NCBI RefSeq assembly: GCF_000699445.3
Contig: NC_067195.1
Coordinates: forward strand, 64,228,591 to 64,292,590
Length of the DNA stretch: 64,000 nucleotides
DNA from: Schistosoma haematobium
Lineage: Eukaryota > Platyhelminthes > Trematoda > Strigeidida > Schistosomatidae
Direction: 5' to 3'
The notes under the pieces are model-generated. The model worked only from the letters and a program-made list of their open reading frames with translations. It did no database searches and had not been told where the DNA came from. The stretch's first letter is position 1. Every line of letters begins with the position of its first letter. The position numbers and the translations under genes are program-made. Positions 43,601-58,600 of this stretch are shown one piece after another.

Positions 43601-46600
43601 TTAAGCTTTAAATTTATTGAACTAAAAACAAACACACACACAAACAGAATCTATATTGTTTAATTGGATTTTTATGTTATCCTGTTATAAGTTTTTCCCT
43701 TTCCTCCCTAACCCCCCACCACCACCACACCGATCATATTTGTATCCTTCAAGTTTATTATTACTTCCTGAAGAATATATCTCTATGATTACATATTCTA
43801 ATATTAGAAATGAAAGTTACATAAACTGTTTTTTTTATTTTTTATTTTATAGTAAATTAAGTCCTATAAATATAATTATGATAAGCGAACGAGAGAAAAA
43901 AAAGAAACACGAGTTAAACAATTATGTACAGAAAAGCAATTGAACTTTCATTCATAGTTAAATATGATAATCAACATATATGAAAGTCAATAAACAAGGG
44001 ATTAAATTCATTTATTAGGTCATTTGATATATATATATATAACAGAAATGTTTTGTCTCTGTAATAAATGACAGATTACTTTAATGATTGAACTATTAAA
44101 TGAACAATGTTTCAGGGATTAAATTTTCTTTTTCTTTTCTTTCTGTAAATAATGATGATAAACCATTTGGAAAAGAACATTGAATACAATACAAGGTTGA
44201 AATGAATTGTTCATTAGCCATTGATAGTAGTTATCATTATATGTTAGTGCAAAAAAAAGAAACAATCCAAATTGCGATGATTGTTTACTCTTTTCATTGA
44301 AAAATTATTTCATGTTTTTTAGAAACCAAACTGTTATGATTTCAAATAGAATGATAGTCTATAGTCATTTGAATTTGTTGATAATTCCCTGAATATCTTG
44401 ATTTATGATTAAGGAAATCCAATGATCTCAAAGTTTTGTATGTTTGATAAACTACAGTAATCAAAAAAAGGCAAAAAAGTGTTTTAAAATGTAAATGTAA
44501 AATTTGTCAGATCACATTTGATATTGTTAAGTATAAAGTATTTTCAACATATCACATTCATTAAATTAAAAATTGACAATTCTGAATAACCCTTGTCTTT
44601 TATATTTGATAATAGTGTTATTATACGCAAAGATAGATGGTAGCTAGTAGTGGAATGCAGGACTTGTGTTTCGTTCTATTTGGGACTCGTCAGCTGGATA
44701 CACCTGTATCTCAGAGTTGATGTTCACTTGGGGACTTGAATCCAGTACCGCTCGCTTCAAACGCTATCATGCTAACCAGTCAGTTACTGATTTCTGATGG
44801 CCTCGAGCTTGTGTAATGGAGCGAAGTTAAAATCTGGCTAGTCTGCACAGGATACACATATGCCACTAAGAAACTGACCAATTCCAGACCTAAACATCAA
44901 AATGAAGATTCAAATAAATAATACGAAATGATTTTAAGCGTTATTATACACTGAAATAATTACAATCCTTATGTTTATGATTTAATGACCTGAGCGACAA
45001 ATCTTCTCTTCACCATCTCAAAGAGTATAATGAATGACATTATAATACTTTAATACTATTTAAACAAACAAATGCTTTGCCACAATAACTTGAAGATGTT
45101 TGAAATAGACAAGTGTTTGATATCCATATGAGCTTCAGTACACTTTAGTAAACTTCAAATCAATAAAACGATATAAACATAAATAAATAACCGCAATTAT
45201 GAAATTTTACTATTTTTTTTACTAAGTAAATATATGAGAAGTCGTTTTAAACTATTGAAAGTGAATTGATTTCCTGAATCACTTTAAACATACTTCACCT
45301 ATTTACTTATATAATAATTCGATATAATATACAATGTAGTGCAGACAAATGTAATTTGATGCAATCAGGTTTTTTGCTCATTTAAGTGTTTAATTGTCTT
45401 TACAAAATATGTATATCCCAATAAGAGTTCATTTGGTTATTTTTTTCTGATATTGACTAATTGTTTGATAAACTAAGATGTTTTATACAATTTCCGATTG
45501 AGCACCCATGTCATAGTGTCCAATGTTGTTTTACTGATCAATGTTTATGTCTACTATGTAACCAGTCAACTACAACGTAGGACTAGGCACATAAATGCAT
45601 CAGTCCTAGTTATCACATCTCATTAGCACCATAAAATAAACATCAAACTCATAGAACTAGTTATTTTAATGGTAGTTATGTATAAAAGAAAGATTGTGTA
45701 TAAGAAGATAGAAATGGTTCTTAAAAAGAAAGGCATAAAGCAATTTTAATCTCATGGTTTAAGCGCCCGATTTCCTAATACAGATCAGCCTTTCTATTTA
45801 CTATGTAAATAAACTTAGATGTATCTAGAATGCCACTTAGGTGTGCTCTCTGTAATTTGTCTATATGATGCATTGATTAGTTTTATTCATTCTTATCCAG
45901 TAAAATGAAATATAAATCATTATTTGACATGTTAGATATTTCAATCAATCAATCAATCAGTCGAATATGTTCCAAATCTCTATAGTAAAAACAGTACGGT
46001 TTTTCAGTAATTATCATAAAATAGTGATCATTTAATTTCTTATGTTGTTGAATGTATATTTTACAATGAAAAAAATGTTTAGAGATTTGAAGTGATAAAT
46101 ACTTACTGTTTTATTTCATTTATAAATGACAAGTTATGGGTTGTTGGATGACAGAACGGAACTTTTTATTATACGACAAACAGTCTTATTTGTTGCAGAA
46201 ACTAAAAACTCTAATTCTACTAGGTTTTATAATTTATTCATGAACCAGTCTGCAATATTTAACGATGACATTGTATTCTACAACTACAAATCATCTTCAA
46301 CACTACTGAATCCCTTGTGTAACAAAATTGTTTACATGACTAAGTGTTTATTATAAAACAATTTTGTACATGTTGATTTTTATTCAGATATAAAGTGAAC
46401 TTTATTAGTGCAAACGTCTCCATGACCAAGTCGCACCAACCAACATTAGAGCCATATATATATATGACCTTATGAAAAGTAAAAATGTAAATTCACTATC
46501 TACTTATGAGAATTTTGAATCCTCTTCGTACATTACGTCATATAGTGATAGATTTTTATTAGCATAATTCGTATTCTGTTTTGTAAATGAAGAACATATC

Positions 46601-49600
46601 TGAAATCGTGCTTCAAATAAAAAATATAAAAGACCCACTTTTATTTCGTACTATGCATATGAAAACCCACTACACTCTGTATTGTAGACCAAGCTGTAAC
46701 TTATTGCAAGCCTACTTTTAAGGTATTTATTAGAGGGGTGACACATTGGCTAAAGTACTTAGGTTTCAACCAGTAGATAACACATTTAATCCTAGCCTAA
46801 TTTAATTAGGTTTGGGTAGCCTAGTAATATCATTAGCGCTTACACAAGTAGTGTGTTTCAAAAATGAGTACATAAACCTTTAGTTCTGAATTAGTTGGTT
46901 GGTTAAGTAAATGGCTGGTAAATAATAATGGTAATCCAAAAATATTAATCTTAACAAGTTCAATTTTTACAGGTTTATTCATAAAATTCGCTTAAGCATC
47001 GGTGAAAATTTATTTGAATCTTTCTTATCACATTGAGAGTGACAGTTTACAGATACGATGAAGAATTCTAAAACTTGAGTGAGTTAATCTGTTCATGTTT
47101 AGAGCTAAATTTCAAAATAACTATCTGTGAAAAGGCAAAGAGGCTCATTTATTTTACTCTTCCTTTAAATATTGTTGACCAATGACTGCTATATACTTTA
47201 ATTTATTAATTAACTTAATCATAATTTTTGAGTTTTTTTAAGATTCAGCATACTGTTCACAGTTCAAATATTTAAGCTGCCATAGTGTAATGTTACATAA
47301 TCCCGGTTATTCGTTATATGTAGTTATGGTATAAAAATAAAATGAGTACTCAACAATCACGATTCTCTTCCGTTAAATCTTCTGATTTGCTGATAAGCGT
47401 AAATTTACACGAAAATCTATTAGAATTCTGGAGAAAATGTCACAAATCATAAAAAATCATCTATAGATACTACCCACTTCAGCTTTTGATTCTATACCAA
47501 GACAATGTTTACTTAACAAGTTAATCAGCGTCAACGCTGACAGCTGGATAACCAACTGGCTATGTTTCTACCTCTCTGGAAGGGAACAGTACACTGTGTT
47601 TGGGGAAAGTGTTCAGAGTCTCTACTGTCTCATGAAGGTGTACCACAAGGAGCTGTTCTTCCACCTATTCTTTTCTCTTTTTTTTCTGCATGATCTACCA
47701 TCTTCCACAGAAAACACTTTTGTGAAATATGCGGATGATCTCACTGTATGTATGTCTATCTCTTCCTCTTTACATCCCATAGAAATGAATGAGTTTTTGT
47801 CCCGTATTGATTGTTGGTTTGTTGTTAATGGTCTCATACTTAATCCGTCAAAATGTCAAGCTGTTAACTTTAGCATGAGACATGAACGGAATCTAAACAC
47901 CATTTTGAGATCCCATAATGCTTGTGTCATTGGAGACTCTTTGATAAACACAGTGTCGAAGGTCAATTATCTTGGTGTTACCTTTTCCTCTGATCTGTCT
48001 TGGTCTTCTCACGTTTTATTATAATCGAAGAACGTTTTCCGTCCGACTTACTACATAAAGAGATTGCCTGCTCTCGGGATTACTCGTCATTTACTCTTAC
48101 AATTTGTCAATTCTTGCATATTACCCATTATTCTTTACTGTTCCCCACTATTCTTTCCAGGGCTTTTGAGAAGAGACTTTGCTATATTGCGAAGAGTGCC
48201 GAAGGCAGTTAGCAAGATGTGTGGTGAATCTTTCGAGGTCATAAGTAATATGATTGTGGATAGACATCCAAAGTCATGCAAACTCCTGGCAGGTGTTATC
48301 TTTTCAGATACTAGCCATCCCCTTCACTCTATCTTTCTCCTTGTATATTTTCTGGTAGAACGAGACGTAATTACATTAAAATCCATGCATGCAAGCAAAA
48401 GTATAAAAGTTCTATTATGCCTTACCTAGAAAATATACTCTGTGACGAACAGGTTGTTAGAGTTAACCTAGTCAATAACCTGCATTCTTAACATGTCTTT
48501 AATTTTAAAAGTTGTACAGTTTTTCGGTTTTTTTAAAGAAACCGTTTTTTTATTATTTTTTTGGTATTTGTTATTGTGTTTTTGTTGTTGTTGAGTAACT
48601 TGTTGAAATACCCTGTGCTGAGAATTCTATATTGTACCAAAATATAATATTGAATAAAGACATTGATAATAATAAATACAAAAAAAGACAAGTTTTTCTC
48701 ACGTGAATGAAAACAACTTCAATCAGCATTCGGAATATATCTAAGCCATATCACTATTCGGTTTCTTCTTATACCCATTGGTTTCTAAAGTTAAAGTTTG
48801 CCGGTAAAGCGAAATGACAACACATTGAATTATCTCTTCAGATGCTATATTTCATGATGTTGATCATCATCAAATGGGAAAAAACTAAAGTTCAAATCAA
48901 CATTTTTTCTTTCAGATTCCATTAGATCGAGAGAAAATTGGAAGTGTGACATTAGTTGTTTTGGTAACGGATTCAGTTTCAGCACCAATGTTTACAGCTA
49001 CAACAACAGTATCTATAGAAATATTAGATGAGAATGATAATGCTCCTGTCTTCACTAATCCTCCAGTAAGATCAGCTGAAGCATCTCAAGGCGATAATGA
49101 AAAATTTGCTTTCACAATCATGGAAAATGCCCCACGTTTTACACAGTTAAGCCAAAGATTAGAAGCTAGAGATCCGGACCAAGTAATTAACAAGTTCTAT
49201 TTCATTGTTCTTTAAATAATTACTTATCTTTCAATTGGTTTTTCCTTAGAAGATGTACAGAAGTTGTCAAAAAATTAGTATTTAATTCACTCTTTAAGCA
49301 ATAGCATAACAGTCTGAAACCTTGTTTTGGGATTCGGACACTAAAAGTTTATTTACGAATGTATATGTAATATCGCAACGAGCGAAAAATATTAGATTTT
49401 CTGACGTTTTGTGACTCAGTCTTAGCCACTTTATTCGAAATTATCAAGTCAAACCTGAGTAATAATACCTACAAATCCAGATATTTGACACTGTTTGATT
49501 AATATGCTTTATTGATTAGGCTGTCTTCTACAAATTGTCAGTTGAAGGTTAATGGATGAATAGTTTTGATTAATTCTAACATCAGATTTTGTTCAATTTA

Positions 49601-52600
49601 CCATAATTGAATGAAAATATCTCACAAGTCAGGCAAAATATTATGAAAAAAAGAAATTTCAACTACAACAACTCTCGTTTCTTTCAGTTTTATCAGACTA
49701 GTGAAATAAACCCAAAAGTATACTGCAATTGATCATTTGCATAACCTATGAAAAGTCCTTTTCTTTTTATAAAATTTACTTAACATTTTGTAAAAAGCAT
49801 ACCAGCATCAGGTAAGTAGAGTGTTCACTGTCACCTTCTCACTTCAGTCATAGGTAGCTAGATTAACCGTACATTAATTTAGAAGACAGTAGATCACTTT
49901 GAAGTTCATAATTACGATCAATAACTTTTCAGAGTAAATCCACAAAATAATATAATTTCGACATCTTTTATCATTGTTCACAGATCTGATTACCATACTG
50001 AAGATATCTCTTCGATTTTTTTTCAGGGCGATAATGGAAGAGTTCAGTTTTCTTTGTTGGCCACATATGCTCTTACGAAGTCACCAAGGCGAAATCAATT
50101 TATTGGATCCTCACCAAATATGTTGACTAGTTTTGAACATTTCATTGATAGACCGGGATCAAATCTCAATAGTGAAGCCGGAATGACACGTCATGTGGTT
50201 GATCAGCCTATATTCCGAATTACGTCAAATGGAGTAATTGAAACGTTAGTTGAGCTAGATAGAGAAACAGTACCTGTATATATACTTAAAATTGGAGTTC
50301 GCGATCGTGGAGCTCAGCCACTTGCAAGTACAACGATGTTAAGAGTAAACGTACAAGATGCGAATGACAATGCTCCTGTTTGGGTTTTCCCCACACCTGT
50401 GGATAGAACAATTAATCTAACCACTGGAATGAAACCTGGAAGTTTAGCTGGCAGACTTAGAGCAGAGGATGCCGACTCTTTCGAAGCCGGAAAAGTTGAG
50501 TATCTGTTTCTTGGACCTCGCGGTGAAACAATCGATGGTGTTACTTTGGAGGATGGTCTGCTTAATGTCCTCAATCCTCCTAAATCAAGCTTAGCAAAAA
50601 CAGTAAAACCTGGACAAAAGCTATCCTCAAACCCAGATGACTTGAAAGGATATCGTGCTGGTCCTTTGTATTTAAACGGAACAACTGGTGAAATTTGGGT
50701 TGCTCAAGCTTTGACATCCGGAACAATAAATCTGCACTTGCGTGCAGAAGACCAGGGAACTCCCCGTTCCCATACAGATGCATGGTTAACTATCAACGTT
50801 TTCATCGATCCGAGTGAAGGCATCGGATTTCTGAGTTTTGGCGGGGATGGCACACTAAACGTCACAATAATTTTAGCTATGATAACTGTGACGGCCATTA
50901 TATCGCTGTTTCTAATTATTGGAATAGTTTGTGTTCGTCGGCGACCGACAAGATACACTTTGGCTCGTAACGTCGCTGGAACTGATGGTGGGGTTTCTCC
51001 CGGAAATGCAACCACAAGCTTCTCAATGGATGTTGCTAAAGAAAATATGTCTACAAATATGAACAGTGGTTGGTCTTCACCTGTAGTGACTTACGGTGCA
51101 AATCATTTTATACCTGGGCAAGCCAATGGGGGAAACTCAATCATGGAAGACGGTCAAATGTTTACAGCGCTTTACGGGCATGGAGGAGTTATGGGATATG
51201 GAGCTGTCATGTCACCAAGTGACACAGCAAGTTTGATTTATGTACCACAAGCCCAAACAACCCCAAATATAATAGGGTCCTTAGGAGGTTCAATGACACC
51301 AGTACCAGTTGACCTTACGACAACAGGTTCAGATTATCCTTCTCGAAATCATATGCATACATTTGGAGTAAGTAGTTTGCGTTTCTATAAAGTTGGTTGT
51401 TTACTTAATATTTAATTTGATTTTCATTTATCGTGTAAAGTGGTCATTTTGTGCATACTGTTATTTTCAATCAAGGTCAACTACCACTTATTTCTCAGCC
51501 ATAATTCATCAATATAATGGAACGGAATAGTACATTCGTCAGCCATAACACAGTCGATTTTAACAAGCTAATTCTTTACAGAATATACTTCCTTTAAATG
51601 GGTTTCAAAACATTTAGTACCATTTTGGTTAATGAGAGAAAAAGTGACTATTTTGGAAGGTATAGTCGGTACTTTATGCAGAAGTTTAAGAACCATGGAA
51701 ATAAAAGAAATCGCTGTATCTCTACAACTATCAAACTGTGTACTAGCAGTTTAATTGAAGAAAATGGTCTAAATCACAGCCTTAACTTTTCACGAATATT
51801 TAGTTTCTAACTGCATAAAATTATGAGTTTAAAACGTTCAACTGACCTTAACTTGTAGTTTCAATTAGGGACAGGTCCATCTTAATTTATTTTTCCCCGA
51901 ACGGAACAAGGGTAAAATGGCACATTTCAGTATTCAAATTTAGTGTGATTTGTAGATATACTACACTTCTGATTCTTAAAAAATATCTACATAACCATAA
52001 TAACCAGAGATAACTGTCATGGCTTCATGTCTAAATGAAGATTTAAATCGTCATCTAGTGAGAGAAAACACACAAACAAAAGTACGATTTAAAGAGAACA
52101 TTGCTTCATCACAAAACAAAAAATATGTAATCCATCTGATTATTTCTAATTGTATTGACCAGAAACCAGCAATGAACAGGAATAATTATTATGCGCAAGT
52201 AGGATTGATTTATTAAATGCCTGCAAAAAATACATTCCAGGAGTCTTATAAAAAGTGACTATAAATATCTTCCATTTACATAAGACTAATTCGAAAGTGT
52301 CTACATAAGAGTGTGTCGTAGTTGAAGCGCTGAGAAACAGAGAATTAATGGTTGGATAAACTCGTTTTGCCAATCGTATTTTAAATTTTATTTTTAAGAG
52401 TGGTATTCTCACTGATTTTTTCTACCTTGTATTTTATATTTTAAACATATTTCCTCTAATCATATAACTAACCGATAATAGTGTGTTGATCAGTAACTAG
52501 CTTTTAGGTTAGTTTCTGTATATTCTATGGGGGAAATGTAACTGTTGGAATCAAATATGTCAGAGTGAGACTCATATCCACTGACGACTTTCGATAATTG

Positions 52601-55600
52601 TTGAGTCATTAAAAATGGATTCAAGCCTTACAATATTAGCCACTAGGTATCAACTTGATGGCTTAATAGTACTTGCTGTACTTGTTGAAAGACACTAATG
52701 TATAGAGTTTTATCTCATTTGAAGTATGTTTCTTGACTTATCGTAAGCGAAAAACTTTACCTTATATCCAAACTATATATCAAAAGGAGTATAGAGATCC
52801 CTTTTTGGACGTTGCAGAATTTGATAATAGAATTCTATAATTCTTAACTAATAAATTGTACTTCTTATTGACAGAGCACAAAGTACTTCTTTCGTTAGTG
52901 TCATTACTATCGTTAATATTGAGAGTTAATGTAAAAATGACCAAATGTTGAATTAGTAATTATAAGAAAAGATGGACTGTGGCAAACAGTGGAATCCAGG
53001 ACGCGTGTTTCGTTCTATTTGGAAGTCGTTAGCTGGATATACCTGCACATATGCCAATAAGAGGCTTATCGATTGCAGTCCCTAACATAAATGGGAAGAT
53101 TCAAACAGATAATGCAAAATGAATTTGAGTTAGCAATGTTTAAATATACATAAATTTAAAATTTATATTGCATGTAGGTTAAACATTTATTTCTCTAGCA
53201 AAACTATGAATCGAAAAACAACTGTGATAGATTGCTGTACGTTTTTCTGTGAATAACTACGTAAATTCAGTGGTTATCAACTAACGTTTCTCCTACAAAA
53301 TCTATAGTTAAGAAGCCAGAAACGCTTTTAGAAACTAGTTTTATACTCAGTAATAGGAAATAACAAAATCAAAAATAGTTAGTAAAATGAACAATTTATC
53401 TATTTCAAAGTTTGATACATATTGCTTTGTTGTCTGGTTAATTTATTCTACAACCGGATTATACTTAGCAAATAAATTACAGAGTTACTTGGTGAACTAG
53501 AAAAATCATACTATAGTACTTAATTTGCAAAATGTTCAATAATTGTCTCGAACTTCGTTGTTCTTGCATTTCCATATTAATTGCTTTCTATTACCGCTTT
53601 TCCTTTCTTGATCTTCCCCATCTTCTGCTACCAGACATTACATTCCTGACTCACGTCATATACTACTAATATCAATATAAGTAGCACGCACCTTAATGTT
53701 TCTAACGTGACCTCGGATTGTTTTAAAAATGTAGTGACTAGTCATTCTTTGATCGGTATGCATCACATAACTAAACATTTCCGCAATTCGATGGAAACTC
53801 AGGTTTTGGAATGAACAATTTTAATAATTTTTTTATTCATATTGTTTTGTACTACTGATTCTTTTAATTGTATCAATTCATTTAAGTTTATCTAATAAAG
53901 TCATCGTAGAGTCTTAAACATTTAAAAGGGACTAACAACTGATTCAGTTCAGTTGCAAATTACAGAACAGAAAGTGTAGTAGATTCACATCGGGACGACA
54001 TCTAACAGATTGAAATTTTTGATGGGTTTTGCATTCTACAAGCTTAAAGTTTAAGCATTTTTTTCGAATATAGCTCTACAGTGAACTTACCTATTTTAGA
54101 GAGCCGAACAACATCAAAACATTTACATGACCGGTAAACTGTCTCCATTATTAGAATCACTGTTATTAGTTCTATTTAATATTGTCATTAAGTGACTATA
54201 TGCTTCGTGTATGGTATCCGATGTGAGGTGGATAAACAAACCAATACCTCTCTCTGTTGTTGTCTACCGTTCATCAACATAAAATGCACTAGCGATAAAA
54301 AGTTTACAGAATCACCCCCCGACTTGTTTTAAAAAATGGTATAGTGTTGATATAGGCACTAGATTTTTTTTATTATAAATCTTTAGGATAAAAGGTACCA
54401 AGTAACCTTTTGGTAACACTGAGAAATTTTAGATACGAAGCGCTAGTTAAAAACTCAAAACTATTGTGATTAAAATATACATACAAATTCACGAAAGTGT
54501 TATTGAAGATAAGAAACGGAAAACATTAAACTTTTAATTTGTTTTAACTGACTATCATCAATAAGATATCTGAGATCTCAACTAATTCGATCATTAAAAA
54601 AGACTACTTTGGTTCTAATCTTTTTACATTATTGGTCAAAATGCAAATTAAGCAACAGAATTCAATAAACACTGAAGAATAAGTAGACTGGTTCTGGCTG
54701 TTAGCTGGTCACCATGTTATTTATTCACAAAAAGAAATATAGAAGGTTAAACATATCTCCTCTAGTGTTGGTTACTACGGTAAACCCATATAACTTATTA
54801 TAGCTTCTGGACGGGTCAATTTATCTATCTTTTTCGTCACGTTTTGACCTTTTTAATTATTCACTTATCGACCTTGACCGTTTTTATGTGTGTGTACATC
54901 ATATCCTACTCATCATATGTCTTATTATTGTATGACAAATATTGATTAACGCTTAACTAAATGGAGTTGGCTCATACGCCTTCTTCACCGAAATGTATAT
55001 CTCAATAACGATCAATCATACAATCCAATTGGAGTTATATTCCATGCCACTAAACCACTATTTATTGTTCACAATAGGTCCAAAATACTGGATATAGTTT
55101 CAATATTCACAGTTCTTTGTGGTTAAACAGGGCTCAGTGTTCAACATTTATTTCATTACAAATCAATGAGATTTATATCACAAAATACCTCTTCATCCAA
55201 AAAAAGAATTACTTTAGTAATCACGTTTTTTTCATTACTACAAATAAACAAAATTATTCACAGTTTTTTTCTTAGAATAAACCAACAACTTCCTTGGCCA
55301 TAGTATTTCTTTTCTTTGTTATTAATAACTACATTCTGTGTTTTTCTCTTATGTTGTATGACTTGATTTCATCTATACATTACGTTATTTTAAAAATACA
55401 GGAAAAAAAACAAATGAGAAAAGTTAAAGTCATGAGTCAGTTAAAGCTAGACCACCATGGAAAACCCTCAAACACTGGACGACCGTTTCGTCCAAGTATG
55501 AGACTTCTCAGCAGTGCGCATCCACAACATTGCCCCCCCCCGCGAGATCCGAACCCAGGACCTATCAGTCTCGTGCGCGAGTACTCAACCATTAGACAAC

Positions 55601-58600
55601 TGAGCCGGCATACAACGGTGTTAATGTCTAACTTCAACTAATCTACGAAATTGCGCCACCGTACACCATTGTCTTCAGTGAGCTGATATCTCACAACAGA
55701 CCTGACTGAACTTCACTGGTCACGGCTTCTCACTAGAATCTCCACAAAACCCCTTCTGAAAAAAATAGTGTAAATAAATCGAGAATTCATTGTTAATAAA
55801 TAAAATTATAGAGTAAACATTTACTTAAATAGTAAGATACATTAATAAGTCTATCCTGTTCGAATTCTCAATAAGAAATTCAACATTATCAATCAAGAGT
55901 TCATTGATCAATCATTGTTTTAATAGAAATCATTAAAATATATCCTTCTAGTTATATTAGATTACAATATTTAATGAAATAATCAATATTGTAAACAACT
56001 TCATGAATAAGTTTATTTATTTCAACATTTGTTCATTTATTTTATTTATTCATTTTCTCTTTGTTTTTCTTTCTTTTTTTTTCTTCAAAAATACAAATTG
56101 ATTAAGTTCAAAAGTTCGATTACTTATTTATCCATCAATCATGTAATATTTAACATTGTTTATTTCATAGTATTTTCTTTTCTTTTCTTTCCTCTAGGAA
56201 ATGAGTTTTATGAATATTCTACGTCTATTTTAACTTCAACTAATAAAAAAAAATAGGGAAAGAACAATTCTAAATTGATCTAATTTGATTTATTGTGTAA
56301 AAAAAAGTTGTTTTTTTCCCCTCACCTTTTGATAGACAAACTATTTAAGTGAATAAGAGAAGAATAATGTTTGCTTGAGTCAAAATTCAAAAATGCTTTT
56401 TCTTAAGCGAATTTCAAAGAATAATTTAAATAATCATCATGTAGTGTCTTAAATTTTTTAAGTGTCTGTAAGGAATACCGGTTTGAGACAAGGTTGCTTA
56501 CACTCACACTTTCTCTTTCTCCTGGTGATCGACTGGATCATGAAGACTTCAACATCTGAAGGGAAGCACGGGATACAGTGGACAGATAGGATGCAGCTGG
56601 ACGATCTAGACTTCGCAGACGATCTGGATCTTCTATCCCAAACGCATCAACAAATGCACGAGAAAACGACCAGTGTAGCAGTAGCCTCAGCAACAGTACG
56701 TCTCAATATACACAAAGGGCAAAGCAAGATTCTCCGATACAACACAACATGCACCAATCCAATCACAATTGACGGAGAAGATTTGAAAGATGTAAAATCA
56801 TTTACATATCTGTGCAGTATCATTGGTGAACATGGTGGATCTGATGCAGATGTGAAGAGGCGGATCGGTAAAGCAAGAGCAGCATACTTACAACTGAAGA
56901 ATATTTGGAACTCAAAACAACTATCAACCAACACAGGGGTCAGGATTTTCAATACAAATGTCAAAACAGTTCTACTATATAGGGTGGAAACATGGAGAAC
57001 TACGAAAGCCATCATCTAGAAGATACGAGTGTTTATTAACTTTTGTGTAGGCAAAATACTTCGGATCCGTTGACCGGACACTATTAGCAACAACCTACTA
57101 TGGGAGAGAAGAAATCAGGAAGAAACGCTGGAAGTGGATAGAACACACATTGAGGAAAGCACCCAACTCTGTCACAAGGTGAGCCCTCACGTGGAATCGT
57201 GGAGGCCAAAGGAGGAGGAGAGGAATACCAAAGAACATATTACGTCGAGAAATGGAGATGGACATGAGAAGAATGAACAAAAATTGGATAGAGGTAGAAA
57301 GGAAGGCCCGGGACAGAGTGGGTTGTAGAAAGTTGGTCGGTGGCCTATGCTCCATTGGGAGTAACATGCGTAAGTAAGTAATTAATCTGTACGGAATAAT
57401 ATAGTAGTGGGTTAGTTTGTTAATCAATCACGTTGATAGCTATTATTATATAAATCCTAATGTTGTTTGAAATCAGATGGTAATAAGAAGCAGTGACTAC
57501 AGTTTATTAGCAGATAGCACAGATCACAAAGCTATATGCACACCGTGCCAAATTGAAGCATAGAGGTGAATGTATGTATGCGAGCGAATACAAGCAAATT
57601 TATGGTGAAATCAAATAAGCCGCAGGTTGGTGAGATAAAGGCTATTAATAGGATTCAAGCACTTACATGGTGAAGCACTTACATAAATGGGAAAGAGAAT
57701 AACTCGTCGAGAGATATTTAAGCTTGAGAGAGTTATATACGTAGGCTCTCATGTGATCAAGCATAAACTTTTTGTACCCGACATGATAGTGATCATGATA
57801 GTACAAAGAAATATGCAAATTTTTACTGTTTGAATAACATTGTCTGTTAAGTAAGTTAACAAAAGGGTTTAACGAAAGTTGACCATAATCGCAATTGATT
57901 ATAGGAGAGTCGCTTTAATATTATACTGAACAAAACTGAGAGTAAGTATGGTTAATATCACATTTATTTTAATATTTTTTCTAGTTAATGTGTTTCATTT
58001 CGCGTATTCGTGGAATGAACGGTTAGGTGAACTTAGAAACTAATTTTACCCAAAATGACACAAAAAGTGATGTGATCATTGCAAAAAATTGTCTAATATC
58101 GGAAATATAAGGGACTATTTTCTTCATTTAGACCTCGATCATGAGGTGACAGGTTATCAACTGAACTACTTGTTAAATTGTATTCGTTGTAATTAAAATA
58201 TCTTTTTAAAATTCAATAATAACTGTTTAAAATGATGAAAATAATTTTTCAGAACATCCATATTTTAGTTTTCTTTCAGTTGCCATCTAGATTGACTTGT
58301 GAAAGTTTTACTCACTCTTGTGTTAAATGCTTAATTTTACAATTAGACATAGAATCTGATAAAACGGTTAGACTATTGTGTTGTCAGCATTCCATTTCAT
58401 AATTTGTTTATTCCCTAGTAGGAATGAATATTCTTCTTAAAAGATGTAGAGATATTTATATGTCAGCCGAGCCAAATAGTGTAAATTGAGGCAAAAAATA
58501 AATGTATACAGACTAATGAAATTATATTTGTCTTTGATTAAACATTGCTAGTATTTAAATTTCCTATATTATTTCCTACATATATTTCAGACTTTAACAC

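Larger units (their letters stand above)
3366..48915 (+). other. Intron 1 (45,550 bp, phase 0)
   Basis: Runs from GTAAGT to TTTCAG and separates two halves of cadherin repeat 5. It holds most of the mobile elements listed here, on both strands, and I see no second host gene inside it. Its length is far above that of introns 2-4. The element insertions explain only part of it; much of the rest is plain AT-rich sequence. Confidence 0.88.
51368..58590 (+). other. Intron 3 (7223 bp, phase 0)
   Basis: GTAAGT to TTTCAG. Holds an Smα-like fragment, one family X copy, one family B copy and a 5'-truncated RTE copy. 51368-52969 and 53721-55428 show no gene. Parts of 54650-55150 and 57440-57820 are less AT-rich and may be old transposon remnants, but I see no second copy in the window. 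Confidence 0.85.

Noticed and set aside
46126..46356. 76-codon plus-strand frame as an extra protocadherin exon
   Set aside because: The translation has no cadherin motif, and exon 1 joins exon 2 perfectly in frame and in domain sequence without it.
46735..46830. Another tRNA-like SINE copy
   Set aside because: Only weak similarity to A/B boxes and no hammerhead or shared tail.
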